Shown piece after piece: positions 39,183 to 49,691 of a DNA stretch of 64,000 nt. Position numbers and translations under genes: made by a program. This DNA comes from an uncultured Opitutaceae bacterium. GTDB taxonomy: Bacteria > Verrucomicrobiota > Verrucomicrobiia > Opitutales > Opitutaceae. Position 1 is the stretch's first letter. The number at the start of each line of letters is the position of its first letter. The notes under the pieces are model-generated. The model was not told the DNA's origin. It searched no databases and saw only the letters and a list, made by a program, of their open reading frames with translations. The DNA is taken from contig CALFNN010000012.1 of the NCBI GenBank assembly GCA_937902925.1, positions 62,001 to 126,000 on the forward strand, given 5' to 3'.

Positions 39183-41021
39183 CTAGTGAATCGTCAATTC
39201 CAGTGGAAGGCGCGCGTAGACGCCGCGCGGGTCGTTGAACGACTTGAGCGTCTGGAGTTCCGTCTCGATCCGCGCGGCGATCTTCGCCGCGATGCCGGTG
39301 CCTCGCGCCCGCTCGGGCAGGCCGTTTTCCATGAAGTCCTGAATCACCTCGAAGAGCTCTTTCTCGCGCGGATATTCGGTCAGTTGATAATGCGTGCCGA
39401 GCCCCGCCCGGGATGCCGCGAGCGCGATCGCGGCATCCAGCCCGCCGATCTCGTCCACCAACCCGAGCTTGACCGCCTCCGTTCCCGACCAGACGCGGCC
39501 CTGGGCGATTTCTTCCACGACTGTGCGCTGCAGTTTCCGTCCATCGGCCACCTTGTCGATGAACTCGTTGTAGATCCAGTCCACCATGCGCTGGAAGACC
39601 GCCATCTCTTCCGGGGTTTTCGGGCGCGTGATCGTGATCGAATCGGCGAATTTCCCCGTCTTCACGCTGTCAAACGTCAGGCCGAAATTGTTGGCCAGTT
39701 TTTTCACGTCGAACTGGATCCCGAACACCCCGATCGAACCCGTGATGGTGGTCGGCTCCGCCAGGATCCGGTCGCCGTAGGCGGAAATCCAGTAACCGCC
39801 CGACGCGGCGTAACTCCCCATCGAAACAATCACGGGTTTCACCTTTTTCAGGAGCCGGATTTCGCGCTGGATCGTCTCGGCCGCCGAGGCGCTGCCGCCG
39901 GGACTGTTCACCCGCAGCACGACCGCCTTCACTTCGTCGTCCTGGCGCAGCTTGCGCAATTCCCGCGAGAACCGGCTGCCACCCACCTCGCCGATGTCGC
40001 CCTCGCCGTCGACGATGTCGCCCTCCGCGTAGACCACCGCGATGCGACCCGACCCGCCAGATCCGGCCGACCCCTCGTCTTTCTCGCCCTGCTTTTCCGG
40101 CGCCAAGGGAACGTCCTTCGCAATCTTCGCGTAATCGGCGAGCGTGATTTGCTTGAATGGCTCCGACGAATCCTTGCGCCCCGTCTTGGCCTTCAAGTCA
40201 TCGTAGATCTCGTCGCGATACGCCACCCGGTCCACCAGCCGGGCCTTGGCGGCGGCCTCGGGGCGGATGAGTCCCTCCGCGTCGACGGTCGCCTGAATCT
40301 TGGCCGGCGTCAGTCCGCGCCCGGCCGCGACATCGGTCAGCAGGCCGCCCCAGATGTCGTCGAGAAGTTTCTTCACCTGCTCCCGGTTTTCCGGGCTCAT
40401 GTCGGTCCGCGTGAACGGCTCGACATAGGACTTGTATTTGCCGACCCGCGTGACCTGGACATCGATGCCGTATTTTTCGAACGCTCCCGCGTAGAACATC
40501 GGCTCGCTCGCCAGCCCGGGCATCATGATCATGCCGTAGGGATCGATCGCCAGGTCCGTCGCGGCCGAGGCGAGATAGTAATCCTTGGTGGTCGCATAGG
40601 TCAGGTAGGCCGTGATCGGCTTGCCCGCCGCCTTGAACTCGTTGAGCGCCGCCCGCACCTCGCGGAGCGCCGCATAGCCCGATCCAAATGCCGCCGGCGT
40701 CAGGTCGCCCGTCACGAAAACTCCCGCCACCCGATCGTCCTTTGCGGCCGCCCGCAGGGCGCGCGTGATCGTCCGCAGTTGAATGGTGTCGTCGCGCGCG
40801 CCTCCGAACATCCCGAGGTCGACCGGCGGCGGCGCGTCCGTGATGTTGCTCGACAGGTCGAAGACCACGTAGGAGCCGCGCGCCAGGGCCGGCGCCGCCT
40901 TCTCCCCGCCGCCGATGGCGGCAATCGCCCCGATAAACCCGATGAAGACCAGCACGCACCCGCCCGCAAAGATGACCAGGGCCACCAGTGCGCCCAGCAT
41001 CGACGTGAAAAAATTTCTCAT
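39183..41021 (-). CDS. sppA: Signal peptide peptidase SppA, 67-kDa type
   Basis: A membrane-bound serine protease that degrades cleaved signal peptides. The 612-residue product has one N-terminal membrane segment (about 8-35) and two tandem ClpP-like domains. The general-base lysine lies in the N-terminal half (RVGKYKSYVEPF) and the nucleophile serine in the C-terminal half (GSYAASGGYW), as in the long E. coli-type SppA. I chose the ATG at 41021; the frame extends to a GTG at 41033. It is 15 bases upstream of sufT. Confidence 0.93.
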   Translation of the reverse strand: MRNFFTSMLGALVALVIFAGGCVLVFIGFIGAIAAIGGGEKAAPALARGSYVVFDLSSNITDAPPPVDLGMFGGARDDTIQLRTITRALRAAAKDDRVAGVFVTGDLTPAAFGSGYAALREVRAALNEFKAAGKPITAYLTYATTKDYYLASAATDLAIDPYGMIMMPGLASEPMFYAGAFEKYGIDVQVTRVGKYKSYVEPFTRTDMSPENREQVKKLLDDIWGGLLTDVAAGRGLTPAKIQATVDAEGLIRPEAAAKARLVDRVAYRDEIYDDLKAKTGRKDSSEPFKQITLADYAKIAKDVPLAPEKQGEKDEGSAGSGGSGRIAVVYAEGDIVDGEGDIGEVGGSRFSRELRKLRQDDEVKAVVLRVNSPGGSASAAETIQREIRLLKKVKPVIVSMGSYAASGGYWISAYGDRILAEPTTITGSIGVFGIQFDVKKLANNFGLTFDSVKTGKFADSITITRPKTPEEMAVFQRMVDWIYNEFIDKVADGRKLQRTVVEEIAQGRVWSGTEAVKLGLVDEIGGLDAAIALAASRAGLGTHYQLTEYPREKELFEVIQDFMENGLPERARGTGIAAKIAARIETELQTLKSFNDPRGVYARLPLELTIH

Positions 41022-41151
41022 GGAAGGGCGCACCGTAGCCGCTTTCCGGCGTTCCTCCAGTCGAAACGCCGCCGGGCGATTTCACCGCGCTGACACGCGT
41101 TCCGTCACGAACTGGTTGCGCCATGCCCGCGTATGGTCACCATGGTTCACC

Positions 41152-42654
41152 ATGGCCGCGCAAAACACTCTCCTGACCACGAACCGCAAGGCGCTGACGA
41201 TTAATCTCAACGACGAGCAATACGGCACGTTCGCCGAGATCGGCGCCGGCCAGGAAGTCGCCCGCGTCTTTTTCCATGCCGGCGGCGCCTCCGGCACGAT
41301 CGCGAAAACGATTTCCGCCTATGACATGACGTTCAGCGACGCGATCTACGGCAAGGCGCCCCGCTACGTCTCGCACGAACGCCTCGAACTCATGCTCGAG
41401 CACGAGTTCAACCTGCTCGTCGAGCGGCTCGCGCAGCAGCGCGGCGACCGCACGACGTTCTTCGTGTTCGCCGATACCGTCGCCACGAAAAACTTCAAGG
41501 GGACCAACGAGGCCCACGGTTGGATGGGGATCCGCTTTCAGGCCGAAGCCGGCGGCGCGCCGAGCGACATCATCCTGCACGTCCGGATGTGGGACAAGGA
41601 GAACGTCCTCCAGCAGGAGGCGCTGGGCATCGTCGGCACCAACCTCGTCTACGGCGCGTTCTATTTTCGCGACGACCCGCGAAAATTCATCGAGTCGCTC
41701 CTCGATAACCTCAGCGCCGACCGCATCGAGGTCGACATGCTCAAGTTCATCGGCCCCGCCTTCGCGCACGTCGACAACCGCCTGATGTCGCTCCACCTCG
41801 TGCATTTTGGCCTGACCAACGCCGTGATGTTCGGCCCGGGCGGCGACGTCCAGCAACCGTCCGAGGTGCTCTACAAGAAGGCCATCCTCGTCGAGCGCGG
41901 CAGTTTCCGTCCCGTCACGCACGTCAACGTCGACATGTTGAACTGCGCCACCGCGCAGTTCGTCCAGGAACCGCTCGTGAAGGGCAAAGACGTGATCGTC
42001 CTCATGGAGATCACGATGAACAACCTCCTCGCCGCCGGCGAACTCGACGCCCAGGACTTTCTTTCCCGCGTCGACCTCCTCGCCGACATCGGGTTCACCG
42101 TCCTCATTTCAAATTACTCCGAGTATTACCGCCTCACCTCCTACTTCCGCCGTTACACGAAGGAGATGATCGGCGTCGCGATGGGCATCAACAACCTCAT
42201 CGAGATCTTCAACGAAAAATACTACGAAAACCTCGAGGGCGGCATCCTCGAGTCGTTCGGCCGCCTCTTCCGCCATTCGGTCCGCCTCTACGTTTACCCC
42301 ATGCGCCAGGAAGCCTACGACCGCTACCTGATGAACGGCCAGGTCGTTCCGGCGCCCGGCGCCACCGGCAGCCATACGTTCGCCTCGAACGTGCTGATCA
42401 ACGCGAAGAACGTCCAGGTCGTGGATCACCTGCGCAACCTCTACAATCATCTCCTCGAGAACCATTACATCGACTCGATCGTCGGCTTCGATCGCGACAT
42501 CCTGCACATCTTTTCCCGCGACGTGCTTCGCCGCATCAAGGAAAACGACGCGACGTGGGAGCAAATGGTCCCGACCTCCGTCGCCACCGCCATCAAGAAG
42601 CGAGGTCTCTTCGGCTACGCTCCTCCGGCCGGCGTCGCCGTCGCCACGAAATAA
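41152..42654 (+). CDS. Conserved-looking 500-residue cytoplasmic protein of unknown function
   Basis: I do not recognise the family. The product has no signal peptide and no membrane segment. It is well ordered and of mixed composition, with several short, conserved-looking blocks: THVNVDMLNCATAQF, IVLMEITMNNLLAAGELD, TVLISNYSEYYRLTSYFRRY and MGINNLIEIFNEKYY. It reads like an enzyme with at least two domains. I start at the ATG at 41152; the frame is open further upstream but the extra residues are shadow of the sppA leader. It is followed 64 bases later by a DUF4336 gene. Confidence 0.75.
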   Translation: MAAQNTLLTTNRKALTINLNDEQYGTFAEIGAGQEVARVFFHAGGASGTIAKTISAYDMTFSDAIYGKAPRYVSHERLELMLEHEFNLLVERLAQQRGDRTTFFVFADTVATKNFKGTNEAHGWMGIRFQAEAGGAPSDIILHVRMWDKENVLQQEALGIVGTNLVYGAFYFRDDPRKFIESLLDNLSADRIEVDMLKFIGPAFAHVDNRLMSLHLVHFGLTNAVMFGPGGDVQQPSEVLYKKAILVERGSFRPVTHVNVDMLNCATAQFVQEPLVKGKDVIVLMEITMNNLLAAGELDAQDFLSRVDLLADIGFTVLISNYSEYYRLTSYFRRYTKEMIGVAMGINNLIEIFNEKYYENLEGGILESFGRLFRHSVRLYVYPMRQEAYDRYLMNGQVVPAPGATGSHTFASNVLINAKNVQVVDHLRNLYNHLLENHYIDSIVGFDRDILHIFSRDVLRRIKENDATWEQMVPTSVATAIKKRGLFGYAPPAGVAVATK

Positions 42655-42718
42655 TCCGGGGCGAGGGCGGTCCTCCGAGCTACCCTGGCTTTTTGCGCGT
42701 TCCCCCTTCACCGAGCCG

Positions 42719-43393
42719 ATGCTCACGCCCTTTGCCCCGGGCCTCTGGGAACTCGATGCGCCGCTGATCGTCGTCGGCATGGCGCTTGGCCACCGGATGA
42801 CGGTCGCCCGCCTCCCCGACGGTTCGCTCTGGATTCATTCTCCGGTCGCTCACTCGCGTGAACTCGCCGCGGCGCTTGCGGCGCTCGGCCCCGTCGCGCA
42901 CGTCGTTGCGCCCAACGGCGGCCACGACACCTATCTCGAGGGCTGGTTCGCTGCCTATCCGCGCGCCCGCTTCCACGGCGCGAGAGGTTTCTCGAAGTTC
43001 CGCCCCGCCCTGAAATTCACCGACACGCTCGGCGACACACCGGATCCGGCTTGGGCCGCCACCTTCGATCAACACGTCCTGCGCGGCATGCCCCGGGTCA
43101 ACGAGGTGGTTTTCCTCCATCGCGCCAGCCGCACGATCATCGTCACCGACTTGGTCTTCAACCTCGGCTCCGACATGCCGCTGCTCAGCCGCGTCCTGCT
43201 CCGTCTCAACGACTGTTACTGCAAATTCGGCACCTCGCGTTTCTATCGCGCCTTCATCCGCGACCGGCCGGCCCTCCGCGCTTCGCTCGATCACATTCTC
43301 GCCTGGGACTTCGACCGCCTGATCCTCAGCCACGGCCGCAACCTCGAAACCGGCGCAAGGGACACCCTCCGCCTCGCTCTCGCGTTTCTGTGA
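42719..43393 (+). CDS. DUF4336 family protein (metallo-beta-lactamase-like fold)
   Basis: The 224-residue product matches the DUF4336 pattern: opening FAPGLWELDAPL, then MTVARLPDGSLWIHSPV, HVVAPNGGHDTYL, VTDLVFN and a closing LILSHGRNL. It resembles a degraded metallo-beta-lactamase, having isolated histidines and aspartates in place of the HxHxDH motif. No function is known to me. It follows the unknown 500-residue gene closely and may be cotranscribed. A strong hairpin lies at 43399-43426. Confidence 0.78.
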   Translation: MLTPFAPGLWELDAPLIVVGMALGHRMTVARLPDGSLWIHSPVAHSRELAAALAALGPVAHVVAPNGGHDTYLEGWFAAYPRARFHGARGFSKFRPALKFTDTLGDTPDPAWAATFDQHVLRGMPRVNEVVFLHRASRTIIVTDLVFNLGSDMPLLSRVLLRLNDCYCKFGTSRFYRAFIRDRPALRASLDHILAWDFDRLILSHGRNLETGARDTLRLALAFL

Positions 43394-43398
43394 AATAA

Positions 43399-43426
43399 CG
43401 TGGCGCGTGTTCGGTCGCGCGCCACG
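43399..43426. terminator. GC-rich hairpin after the DUF4336 gene
   Basis: CGTGGCGCG and CGCGCCACG form a perfect 9-base stem around a 10-base loop, six bases past the stop codon. No T tract follows on the plus strand, so an intrinsic terminator is doubtful; it may protect the mRNA end or aid factor-dependent termination. Confidence 0.4.
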
Positions 43427-43497
43427 GAGATCTGTGCCCGCCGCCGTCGGTTTTCTACTCGCTCCCGGTCGCCCGCTACTCACTACTTTTAGTGGCC

Positions 43498-44352
43498 ATG
43501 CGCTTCCACAAATACCACGCCCTCGGCAACGACTACATCGTGCTCGACCCGCGCGACTTTCCCTCATGGGAACCCGCCCCCACGGTCGAGCAGATCCGTG
43601 TGGTCTGTCATCGCAACTTCGGCGTCGGCTCCGACGGCATCCTCTGGGGCCCGCTGCCGTCGAAGCAGAGCGAGTTCGGCCTGCGCATCTTCAACCCGGA
43701 CGGCTCCGAGGCCGAGAAATCCGGCAACGGACTCCGCATCTTTTCCCGTTACCTTTGGGACCAGGGCCTCGTGAAGAATCCGAATTTCACCGTCGAGACT
43801 CCCGGCGGCCACGTGCAGGTCGCGATCAAGGACGGCGGCAAACTGCTCACGATCGCGATGGGGTCGGTGAGCTTCGACAGCACGAAAATTCCGGTCATCG
43901 GCGCCCGCCGCGAAGTGCTCAACGAGAAGATCAAGATTCTCGACCGCGAGTTCACCTACAACGCCGCGACCATCGGCAATCCCCACTGCGTCGTCCCGCT
44001 CCCCGCCGTCACCTCCGAAATCGCCCACCGTTACGGCCCGCACCTCGAGACTCATCCGAATTTTCCACGCAAGACGAACGTGCAGTTTCTGCAGGTCCTC
44101 GACCGGGCAAACATCCGCATCGAGATTTGGGAGCGCGGCGCCGGCTATACGCTCGCGTCCGGCAGCAGCTCCAGCGCCTCGGCCGCCGTCGCCCACAAGC
44201 TCGGGCTCGTCGACCGGAGCGTGACCGTCCACATGCCCGGCGGCACGATCGGCATCGAGATCGGCGACAATTTTTCGATCATGATGACCGGCACCGTGAA
44301 CAAGGTCGCGGACGGCACCATGCATCCGGAGCTGTTCGCGGTAAAGGTCTGA
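43498..44352 (+). CDS. dapF: Diaminopimelate epimerase homologue lacking both catalytic cysteines
   Basis: DapF converts LL- to meso-diaminopimelate using two cysteines as acid and base. This 284-residue homologue keeps the fold and binding motifs: ALGNDYIVLD at the start, NPDGSEAEKSGNG, the GNPHCV loop and ERGAGYT. The first catalytic position, Cys in SGNGxRCF, is Ile81 here (SGNGLRIF). The second, Cys in TxACGTG, is Ser221 (TLASGSSSS). Either a divergent clade uses other residues or this is a paralogue with a different role. An in-frame GTG six bases upstream could also start translation. I keep the dapF symbol as homology, not proven activity. Confidence 0.82.
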   Translation: MRFHKYHALGNDYIVLDPRDFPSWEPAPTVEQIRVVCHRNFGVGSDGILWGPLPSKQSEFGLRIFNPDGSEAEKSGNGLRIFSRYLWDQGLVKNPNFTVETPGGHVQVAIKDGGKLLTIAMGSVSFDSTKIPVIGARREVLNEKIKILDREFTYNAATIGNPHCVVPLPAVTSEIAHRYGPHLETHPNFPRKTNVQFLQVLDRANIRIEIWERGAGYTLASGSSSSASAAVAHKLGLVDRSVTVHMPGGTIGIEIGDNFSIMMTGTVNKVADGTMHPELFAVKV

Positions 44353-44871
44353 TCCGGCAGCGATCACTCGGTCCGCCAGGCCGCCGACGCGCATGGTTTT
44401 CGCCACATCGATCAGCATCGTCCGAGAGACGAATTCATCGGGCGCCCAAGGGAATCAGGCGAACCGCGCGTTGAACTCCCCTCAGCCATAGATCGCGATC
44501 CGGGGTCGCACTCCCGAGCAAAGAACGTTCGCGGACCGGAACGGCTCTTCTTGCCGGCCTGGGGGCGATTTTGCTCGGCACCGAGATCGCCTTAGAAAGA
44601 TCGACGTAAGCCTGACAGGTTGGCGCAACGAGTGCCCGTGTCCCTTCGTCATGCCCGGATGGACCGCGCTTGCAGGCGCGTTTCGATGCCGGATCCGCCC
44701 CCATCGGCTTCGGCGCCACCCATGAGTTTTCCGCTCGCCCACCCCCTCAGTCCACCACCGGTTGTCGTTCGCACGTGCCCGACGAACGGGCGCTCGACTC
44801 CGCCGCCGAAGAAGATGAACTTCGTCCACCCCTCCGAAGCGCCGGCCCCTCCTCCACGCCCGGAAAAAGCG
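44353..44871 (+). other. 519-base region without a supportable gene
   Basis: The frame of the downstream DUF1592 gene is open back to 44620. However, the extra residues are a low-complexity Pro/Ser stretch, while a clear signal peptide begins at 44872. Minus-strand frames at 44435-44829 have no family features. No RNA, repeat or terminator is evident. It presumably holds the promoter for the DUF1592/DUF1552 genes. Confidence 0.5.
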
Positions 44872-47715
44872 ATGAAACTCGTCCCACTCCTCTTGCTTTC
44901 ATTGATGATGACGGCTCCCACGGTCCGGCCGGCCGGCCTGGCGCCCGCTTCCGCACCCACCAACTCCGAACCGGCGCCGGCCCCGGTCTTGCCGGCGATC
45001 GATCGGGCTCTCGGGTTCACTGACAAATACTGCTCCAACTGCCACAACGACGAGGACCTGAAGGGCGGGCTGGATGTGACATCGCTCAACTTCAAGCCCG
45101 GCGACCCGGCCAACTTTCTCACTTGGGTCAAGCTGCACGACCGGCTCGAGGCGGGCGAGATGCCGCCCAAGGATCGCAAGCGCCCCGACCGGGCCGAGGC
45201 CGCGGCATTTCTTCAGGACATCACGTCCGCTCTGACCACCTACGAAAACGACCTCGCCGCGCGCGAGGGCCGCGCGACCCAGCGCCGGCTCAATCGCGGC
45301 GAATACGAGAACGCCCTGCGCGATCTCCTGCAGTCGCCCTGGCTGCAGGTGAGGGACCAGTTGCCCGAGGATGGCGACGCCTATCACTTCAACCGCATCA
45401 GCAGCGCGCTCGACGTCTCCTACGTGCATCTCGCCCGCTTCATGAGCGCCGCCGACTATGCGTTGCGCCAGGCGATCGCCGCCGAGCTGGTCCGCCCGCC
45501 GACCATCACCAGGCGCTACTACGCCCGCGAGAGCTTCTCGATGCGGAACCCAGGGGACGACGGCAATCCGGACCGCCAGAAATTTCCCGTGCTCGACGCC
45601 AAGGCGCAGCCCGACGTCCTCTCCGGGGCCGCGCCGATGACCGTCGGCGACACCGATCCCGCCACGCGCGAGCGGGAGGCGATGGGCTGGGTCCAGAGCA
45701 ACTACTCGACGGGCTTCGGCTCGACGTGGGGCGGCTTCCGCGCGCCCGCCGCGGGCCGCTACCGGCTGCGTTTCAGCGGTTACACGGTGTGGGTTGGCCC
45801 GGGCGGAACACGGCGGCCGACGCTTTCGTTCATCGGCAAGACGCCCAAGGGCGGCAACCCGTCGGACATCGCCGTTCTTCCGGCCGAGTGGTATCGACCC
45901 AACTTCAAGGACATCTCACCCGGCCGCCGCTACGAGCCGATCACGATCTACGCGAAGGGCGCGACGCTGAACCGCCGGATCGGCCAGTTCGACGTCACGC
46001 CCGATCCAACCGTGAGCACGCTCGAGGACGTCTGGCTGGCAACCAACGACGTGATCGTGACGGATGCCACGCGGTTTTTTCGGTCGCGCCCCACCGGCAT
46101 TCCCGACGGCTACACGAATCCGCTGGCGCAACGGGACGGAATGCCCGCCGTGGCATTCCGCTGGATGGAGATTGAAGGCCCGCTCTACGACGAACCCGCC
46201 GCGCCCGGTTACCGCCTTCTGTTTGGCGATCTCCCCCTGACAAAAGTCGCTGCGAACGCGCCGGGCGTGGGCATCGAGGTCGCCGCGGAGCCACCCGCGG
46301 GACCTCCCGCCGGCCGCGGCGCCCGGGGCGCCGGTCGTGGCAACGCCGGGGGCGGATTCGGCTTCGCCGGCGCGCAGCGCGGCCGGCCCCCGCCGACCGT
46401 CCTCACCAAAGTCGAGGTCGTTTCCGCCCATCCGCACGAGGATGCCGCGCGACTGCTCCGCGCGTTCATGGCGCGCGCCTACCGGCATCCCGTCGACGAC
46501 AGCGACGTGAAGCTGTTCCTCGGCTTGATCGACCAACAGATGGACGCCGGCCTCGGGTTCGCCGGCGCGATGCTCGCCGGCTACACTGCCGTGCTTGCCT
46601 CGCCGAAATTCGTCTGCGTCGAGGAAGCTCCCGGCCGCCTCGACGACTACGCGCTCGCCACGCGCCTCTCGTTGTTTCTCTGGAATTCCACGCCCGACGC
46701 TGCTCTCCGCGACCTCGCGGCGAAGGGCGAACTCCATCGACCGGAAGTGTTGCGCGCGCAGACGGAACGACTGCTCGACGACCCGAAGTCCCGCGACTTT
46801 GTCGAGGCGTTTCTCGACTACTGGCTCGATATCCGGAAGGTGAACGACACGTCGCCCTCGACCACGCTCTACAGCGACTATTACATCGACGACTCGCTCG
46901 TGGAAGCGTCGCTCGACGAGACCCATCTCTTCTTCGCCGACTTGCTCGATCACGACCTGCCGGCCCGCAACATCGTGGCGTCCGATTACACCTTCCTCAA
47001 CGACCGGCTCGCTGCGCACTACGGAATTCCCGGCGTCACGGGTGTCGCCATGCGGCGCGTCGCGCTGCCGCCGGACAGCCCGCGCGGCGGACTGATGACC
47101 CAGGCCAGCGTGCTCAAGATCACCGCCAACGGCACCACGACGTCGCCGGTCCTCCGCGGCAAATGGGTCCGCGAACGCATCATGGGACTCGACACCCCGC
47201 CGCCACCACCATCCGTCCCGGCCGTCGACCCCGACATCCGCGGTGCGGTCACCATCCGGCAGCAGCTCGACAAACATCGCGCCGACCAGACCTGCGCAGC
47301 GTGCCACAGCAAGATCGACCCCCCGGGTTTCGCACTCGAGAGTTTCGACGTGATGGGGGCATGGCGCGATCGCTATCGAGCCTCGTCGGAGGACGGCGTC
47401 GTCGAGCCGGGCTTCGGCAAGAACGGCTGGCCGTTCACGTTTCACTATGCGCTCCCCGTCGACTCCAGCGGCGCGCTTCCCGACGGGCGCACCTTCAAGG
47501 ACGTCCGCGATTTCAAGCGCCTGCTCCTCGCCGACGAAACGCAGATCGCGCGCAATCTCGCCCGTCAACTCGCGGTCTACGCCACCGGCGCCCCGATCCG
47601 TTTCAGCGACCGCCCGGCCATCGAGCGAATCCTCGCCGGCGCAAAGTCGCACGACTACGGCGTGCGGAGCCTTGTGCATGAGATCGTGCAGAGCGACCTC
47701 TTCCGCAATAAATAG
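44872..47715 (+). CDS. Secreted DUF1592-family protein with two haem-binding motifs (planctomycete-type cytochrome)
   Basis: The 947-residue product has a signal peptide (about 1-20). A CSNCH haem-binding motif at 54-58 starts a PSCyt-like N-terminal domain. The DUF1587, DUF1592, DUF1588 and DUF1585 domains follow in the order typical of these large proteins, with a second CAACH motif at 808-812. About 35 residues near 475-510 are a Gly/Arg/Ala/Pro-rich low-complexity insert. The family is abundant in Planctomycetes, Verrucomicrobia and myxobacteria; its function is not established, though periplasmic redox work is suggested by the haems. It is followed by its usual DUF1552 partner. Confidence 0.9.
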   Translation: MKLVPLLLLSLMMTAPTVRPAGLAPASAPTNSEPAPAPVLPAIDRALGFTDKYCSNCHNDEDLKGGLDVTSLNFKPGDPANFLTWVKLHDRLEAGEMPPKDRKRPDRAEAAAFLQDITSALTTYENDLAAREGRATQRRLNRGEYENALRDLLQSPWLQVRDQLPEDGDAYHFNRISSALDVSYVHLARFMSAADYALRQAIAAELVRPPTITRRYYARESFSMRNPGDDGNPDRQKFPVLDAKAQPDVLSGAAPMTVGDTDPATREREAMGWVQSNYSTGFGSTWGGFRAPAAGRYRLRFSGYTVWVGPGGTRRPTLSFIGKTPKGGNPSDIAVLPAEWYRPNFKDISPGRRYEPITIYAKGATLNRRIGQFDVTPDPTVSTLEDVWLATNDVIVTDATRFFRSRPTGIPDGYTNPLAQRDGMPAVAFRWMEIEGPLYDEPAAPGYRLLFGDLPLTKVAANAPGVGIEVAAEPPAGPPAGRGARGAGRGNAGGGFGFAGAQRGRPPPTVLTKVEVVSAHPHEDAARLLRAFMARAYRHPVDDSDVKLFLGLIDQQMDAGLGFAGAMLAGYTAVLASPKFVCVEEAPGRLDDYALATRLSLFLWNSTPDAALRDLAAKGELHRPEVLRAQTERLLDDPKSRDFVEAFLDYWLDIRKVNDTSPSTTLYSDYYIDDSLVEASLDETHLFFADLLDHDLPARNIVASDYTFLNDRLAAHYGIPGVTGVAMRRVALPPDSPRGGLMTQASVLKITANGTTTSPVLRGKWVRERIMGLDTPPPPPSVPAVDPDIRGAVTIRQQLDKHRADQTCAACHSKIDPPGFALESFDVMGAWRDRYRASSEDGVVEPGFGKNGWPFTFHYALPVDSSGALPDGRTFKDVRDFKRLLLADETQIARNLARQLAVYATGAPIRFSDRPAIERILAGAKSHDYGVRSLVHEIVQSDLFRNK

Positions 47716-47770
47716 ACCTCCGCCCTTCTCGATTCCCTCCGTTTGCCCACTCCCGCCAGCGACCCACCCC

Positions 47771-49123
47771 ATGAGCAAAAAATCCTCTTCTCCGTTTGGC
47801 TCCGGTCCATTCATCACGACGCGCCAGCCGATGTCGCGCCGCCACTTTCTCCGCGGGACCGGGATCGTGCTCGCCCTGCCATTCCTCGATTCGATGCTGC
47901 CGGGGTTCGCCCGCGCGACGACGTCGTCGTCTCCGCTCGTGCCGGGCGCAACCCCGCGCCGGATGTTTGCCATCTGCAACAATCTCGGGCTGCTCGGCCG
48001 CGAGTTTTTCCCCGCGGGCGCCGGCCGCGACTACACGCCTTCCCCGTATCTGCAGCACCTGCAGGAACACCGCAACGACTTCACCGTCTTCAGCGGTGTC
48101 TCGCATCCTTCGGTCGACAGCGGTCATCCCGCGGACGTTTGCTTTCTCACCGCGGCGCCGCATCCCGGCAGCGGCTCGTTCCACAACACCATCTCGCTCG
48201 ATCAATACATCGCCGAACGCATCGGCACGCTCACGCGCTTCCCCTCGATCACCCTCGCGGTCAACACCCGCAGCCGGAGCCTGTCTTGCACCGGCACGGG
48301 CGTCGCCATCCCCCCGGAGGACAAGGCCGCCGAGGTCTTCAAGCAGCTCTTCCTCCAGGGCACCCAGGCGGAGGTCGACGCGCAGGTTCGCAAGCTCGAC
48401 ACCGGCCAAAGCATCCTCGACACCGTCGCGCAGCAGACGAAGGACCTGCAGCGCAACCTCAGCGTCAACGACCGCGAGCGCCTCGACCAATACTTCACCA
48501 GCGTCCGCGATCTCGAGCATCGCCTCCAAGCCTCGAAGGGCTGGGAAACCAAACCGAAACCGGTTGTCCACGTGCCAGTGCCCGTCGACCCGCCGAGCCC
48601 CGGCGCGTATATGGCCAAGGTCAAGGTCATGTATGATCTCGCGAAACTCGCCTTCCAGACCGACTCGACCCGCTCGATTTCGCTGATGCTCGACAGCGCT
48701 TCCACGCCCGCCGTCGAGGGCATCACCGACATCGCGATCACCGAGGGATATCACAACCTCTCGCACCACGGAAAGTCCCCGGAGAAGCTCGCGCAGTTGC
48801 GGGCACTCGATCTCGCCCACATGAAGCTCCTCGCCAATCTCTACGCCGAACTCAAGGAGGTGCGCGAGGACGGCGAGTCGCTCCTCGACCGCACGATGGT
48901 GCTCTACGGTTCGAACCTCGGCGATGCGAACGCCCACGTTTGCACCAACATGCCGGTCATCTTCGCCGGCGGCGGATTTCGCCACGGGCAGCACCTCGGA
49001 TTCGACCGAGAGCACAATTATCCGCTGCCCAATCTCTTCGTCTCCATGCTCCAGCGGATGGGCATCGAGGAAGACAAGTTCGCCTCCTCCACCGGCACGA
49101 TGCGCGGTCTGGAGATGGCCTGA
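47771..49123 (+). CDS. DUF1552 family protein with Tat signal
   Basis: The 450-residue product carries a twin-arginine signal ([10 protein letters not shown] at about 22-31) and belongs to the DUF1552 family, the regular partner of DUF1592 proteins. The fold is thought to relate to the DUF1501/sulfatase-like group. Segments such as [32 protein letters not shown] and [17 protein letters not shown] carry conserved acidic and His residues that could bind metal. It lies 55 bases after the DUF1592 gene. Export by Tat implies folding, perhaps with cofactor, in the cytoplasm. Substrate unknown. Confidence 0.9.
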   Translation: MSKKSSSPFGSGPFITTRQPMSRRHFLRGTGIVLALPFLDSMLPGFARATTSSSPLVPGATPRRMFAICNNLGLLGREFFPAGAGRDYTPSPYLQHLQEHRNDFTVFSGVSHPSVDSGHPADVCFLTAAPHPGSGSFHNTISLDQYIAERIGTLTRFPSITLAVNTRSRSLSCTGTGVAIPPEDKAAEVFKQLFLQGTQAEVDAQVRKLDTGQSILDTVAQQTKDLQRNLSVNDRERLDQYFTSVRDLEHRLQASKGWETKPKPVVHVPVPVDPPSPGAYMAKVKVMYDLAKLAFQTDSTRSISLMLDSASTPAVEGITDIAITEGYHNLSHHGKSPEKLAQLRALDLAHMKLLANLYAELKEVREDGESLLDRTMVLYGSNLGDANAHVCTNMPVIFAGGGFRHGQHLGFDREHNYPLPNLFVSMLQRMGIEEDKFASSTGTMRGLEMA

Positions 49124-49145
49124 CGACGAGCGGCTTTGACGGCAG

Positions 49146-49583
49146 ATGAACACTACCCATTTCTGCAAGGATTTCGGCGTCAGGCCGGCCCGCGCCGTTC
49201 GCGGCGCACTGCTGGCGATCGCGCTGGGCGCGGTGATGTCGCTGTTCGCCGCCGAATCCACGCCTGCCACCCAGCCACCGCCCCACTTCACCACCGAGCA
49301 GAAAGCCGCGCTCGACGTGCTCGACGGCGTGCTCGCGCGATTCGAGGCCTTGCTGGCTCGTGATGACGATGTCCACCACAAGGCCGCCACCTCGGCGGTC
49401 CTCCAGGATTTCACGGAACGGCGGGCGGCGCTCCGCCAGAACTTCGATCAATCCCGCTACGATGAACTGAGGGTCGATCTGAATCTCGCCTATCAACGGC
49501 TCGCCAGCTGGCTGGCGGCACCGACGTCACCGCCGCCGGCAGCCCAGCCATCAGCACGCTCGGCATCTTCGACCGCCAGGTGA
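49146..49583 (+). CDS. Small secreted helical protein of unknown function
   Basis: A 145-residue product with an N-terminal membrane/signal segment (about 18-36) preceded by basic residues. A helical, charged middle spans about 48-120, and the tail is Pro/Ser/Ala-rich. No family recognised. It starts 22 bases after the DUF1552 stop and so is likely the third gene of that transcript. Its size and helices would suit an accessory subunit, but nothing proves it. Confidence 0.55.
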   Translation: MNTTHFCKDFGVRPARAVRGALLAIALGAVMSLFAAESTPATQPPPHFTTEQKAALDVLDGVLARFEALLARDDDVHHKAATSAVLQDFTERRAALRQNFDQSRYDELRVDLNLAYQRLASWLAAPTSPPPAAQPSARSASSTAR

Positions 49584-49636
49584 ACGCGGCCACCGCGAAT
49601 CGCGGCCCAGCAGCCGCGCCGCCGGCCGCGTTAGGC

Positions 49637-49667
49637 AAAACAAAAGCCGGAGCTGGTGGCTCCGGCT
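49637..49667 (-). terminator. Intrinsic terminator of the redoxin gene
   Basis: On the minus strand AGCCGGAGC, a five-base loop and GCTCCGGCT make a perfect 9-base stem followed by TTTGTTTTG. It lies 25 bases beyond the stop of the redoxin gene; the same stem may also end the plus-strand transcript. Confidence 0.88.
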
Positions 49668-49691
49668 CAACCCGCGGCAGTCGCGCGACGT

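Noticed and set aside
44353-44829. Possible decayed gene on the minus strand upstream of the DUF1592 gene
   Set aside because: Frames at 44435-44719 and 44482-44829 contain no recognisable domain, and nothing consistent continues across their stops. Chance open frames explain them.
46300-46410. Gly/Arg-rich stretch in the DUF1592 gene considered as a frameshift or recombination scar
   Set aside because: The reading frame is continuous and family domains resume correctly on both sides, so it is a low-complexity insert within an intact protein.
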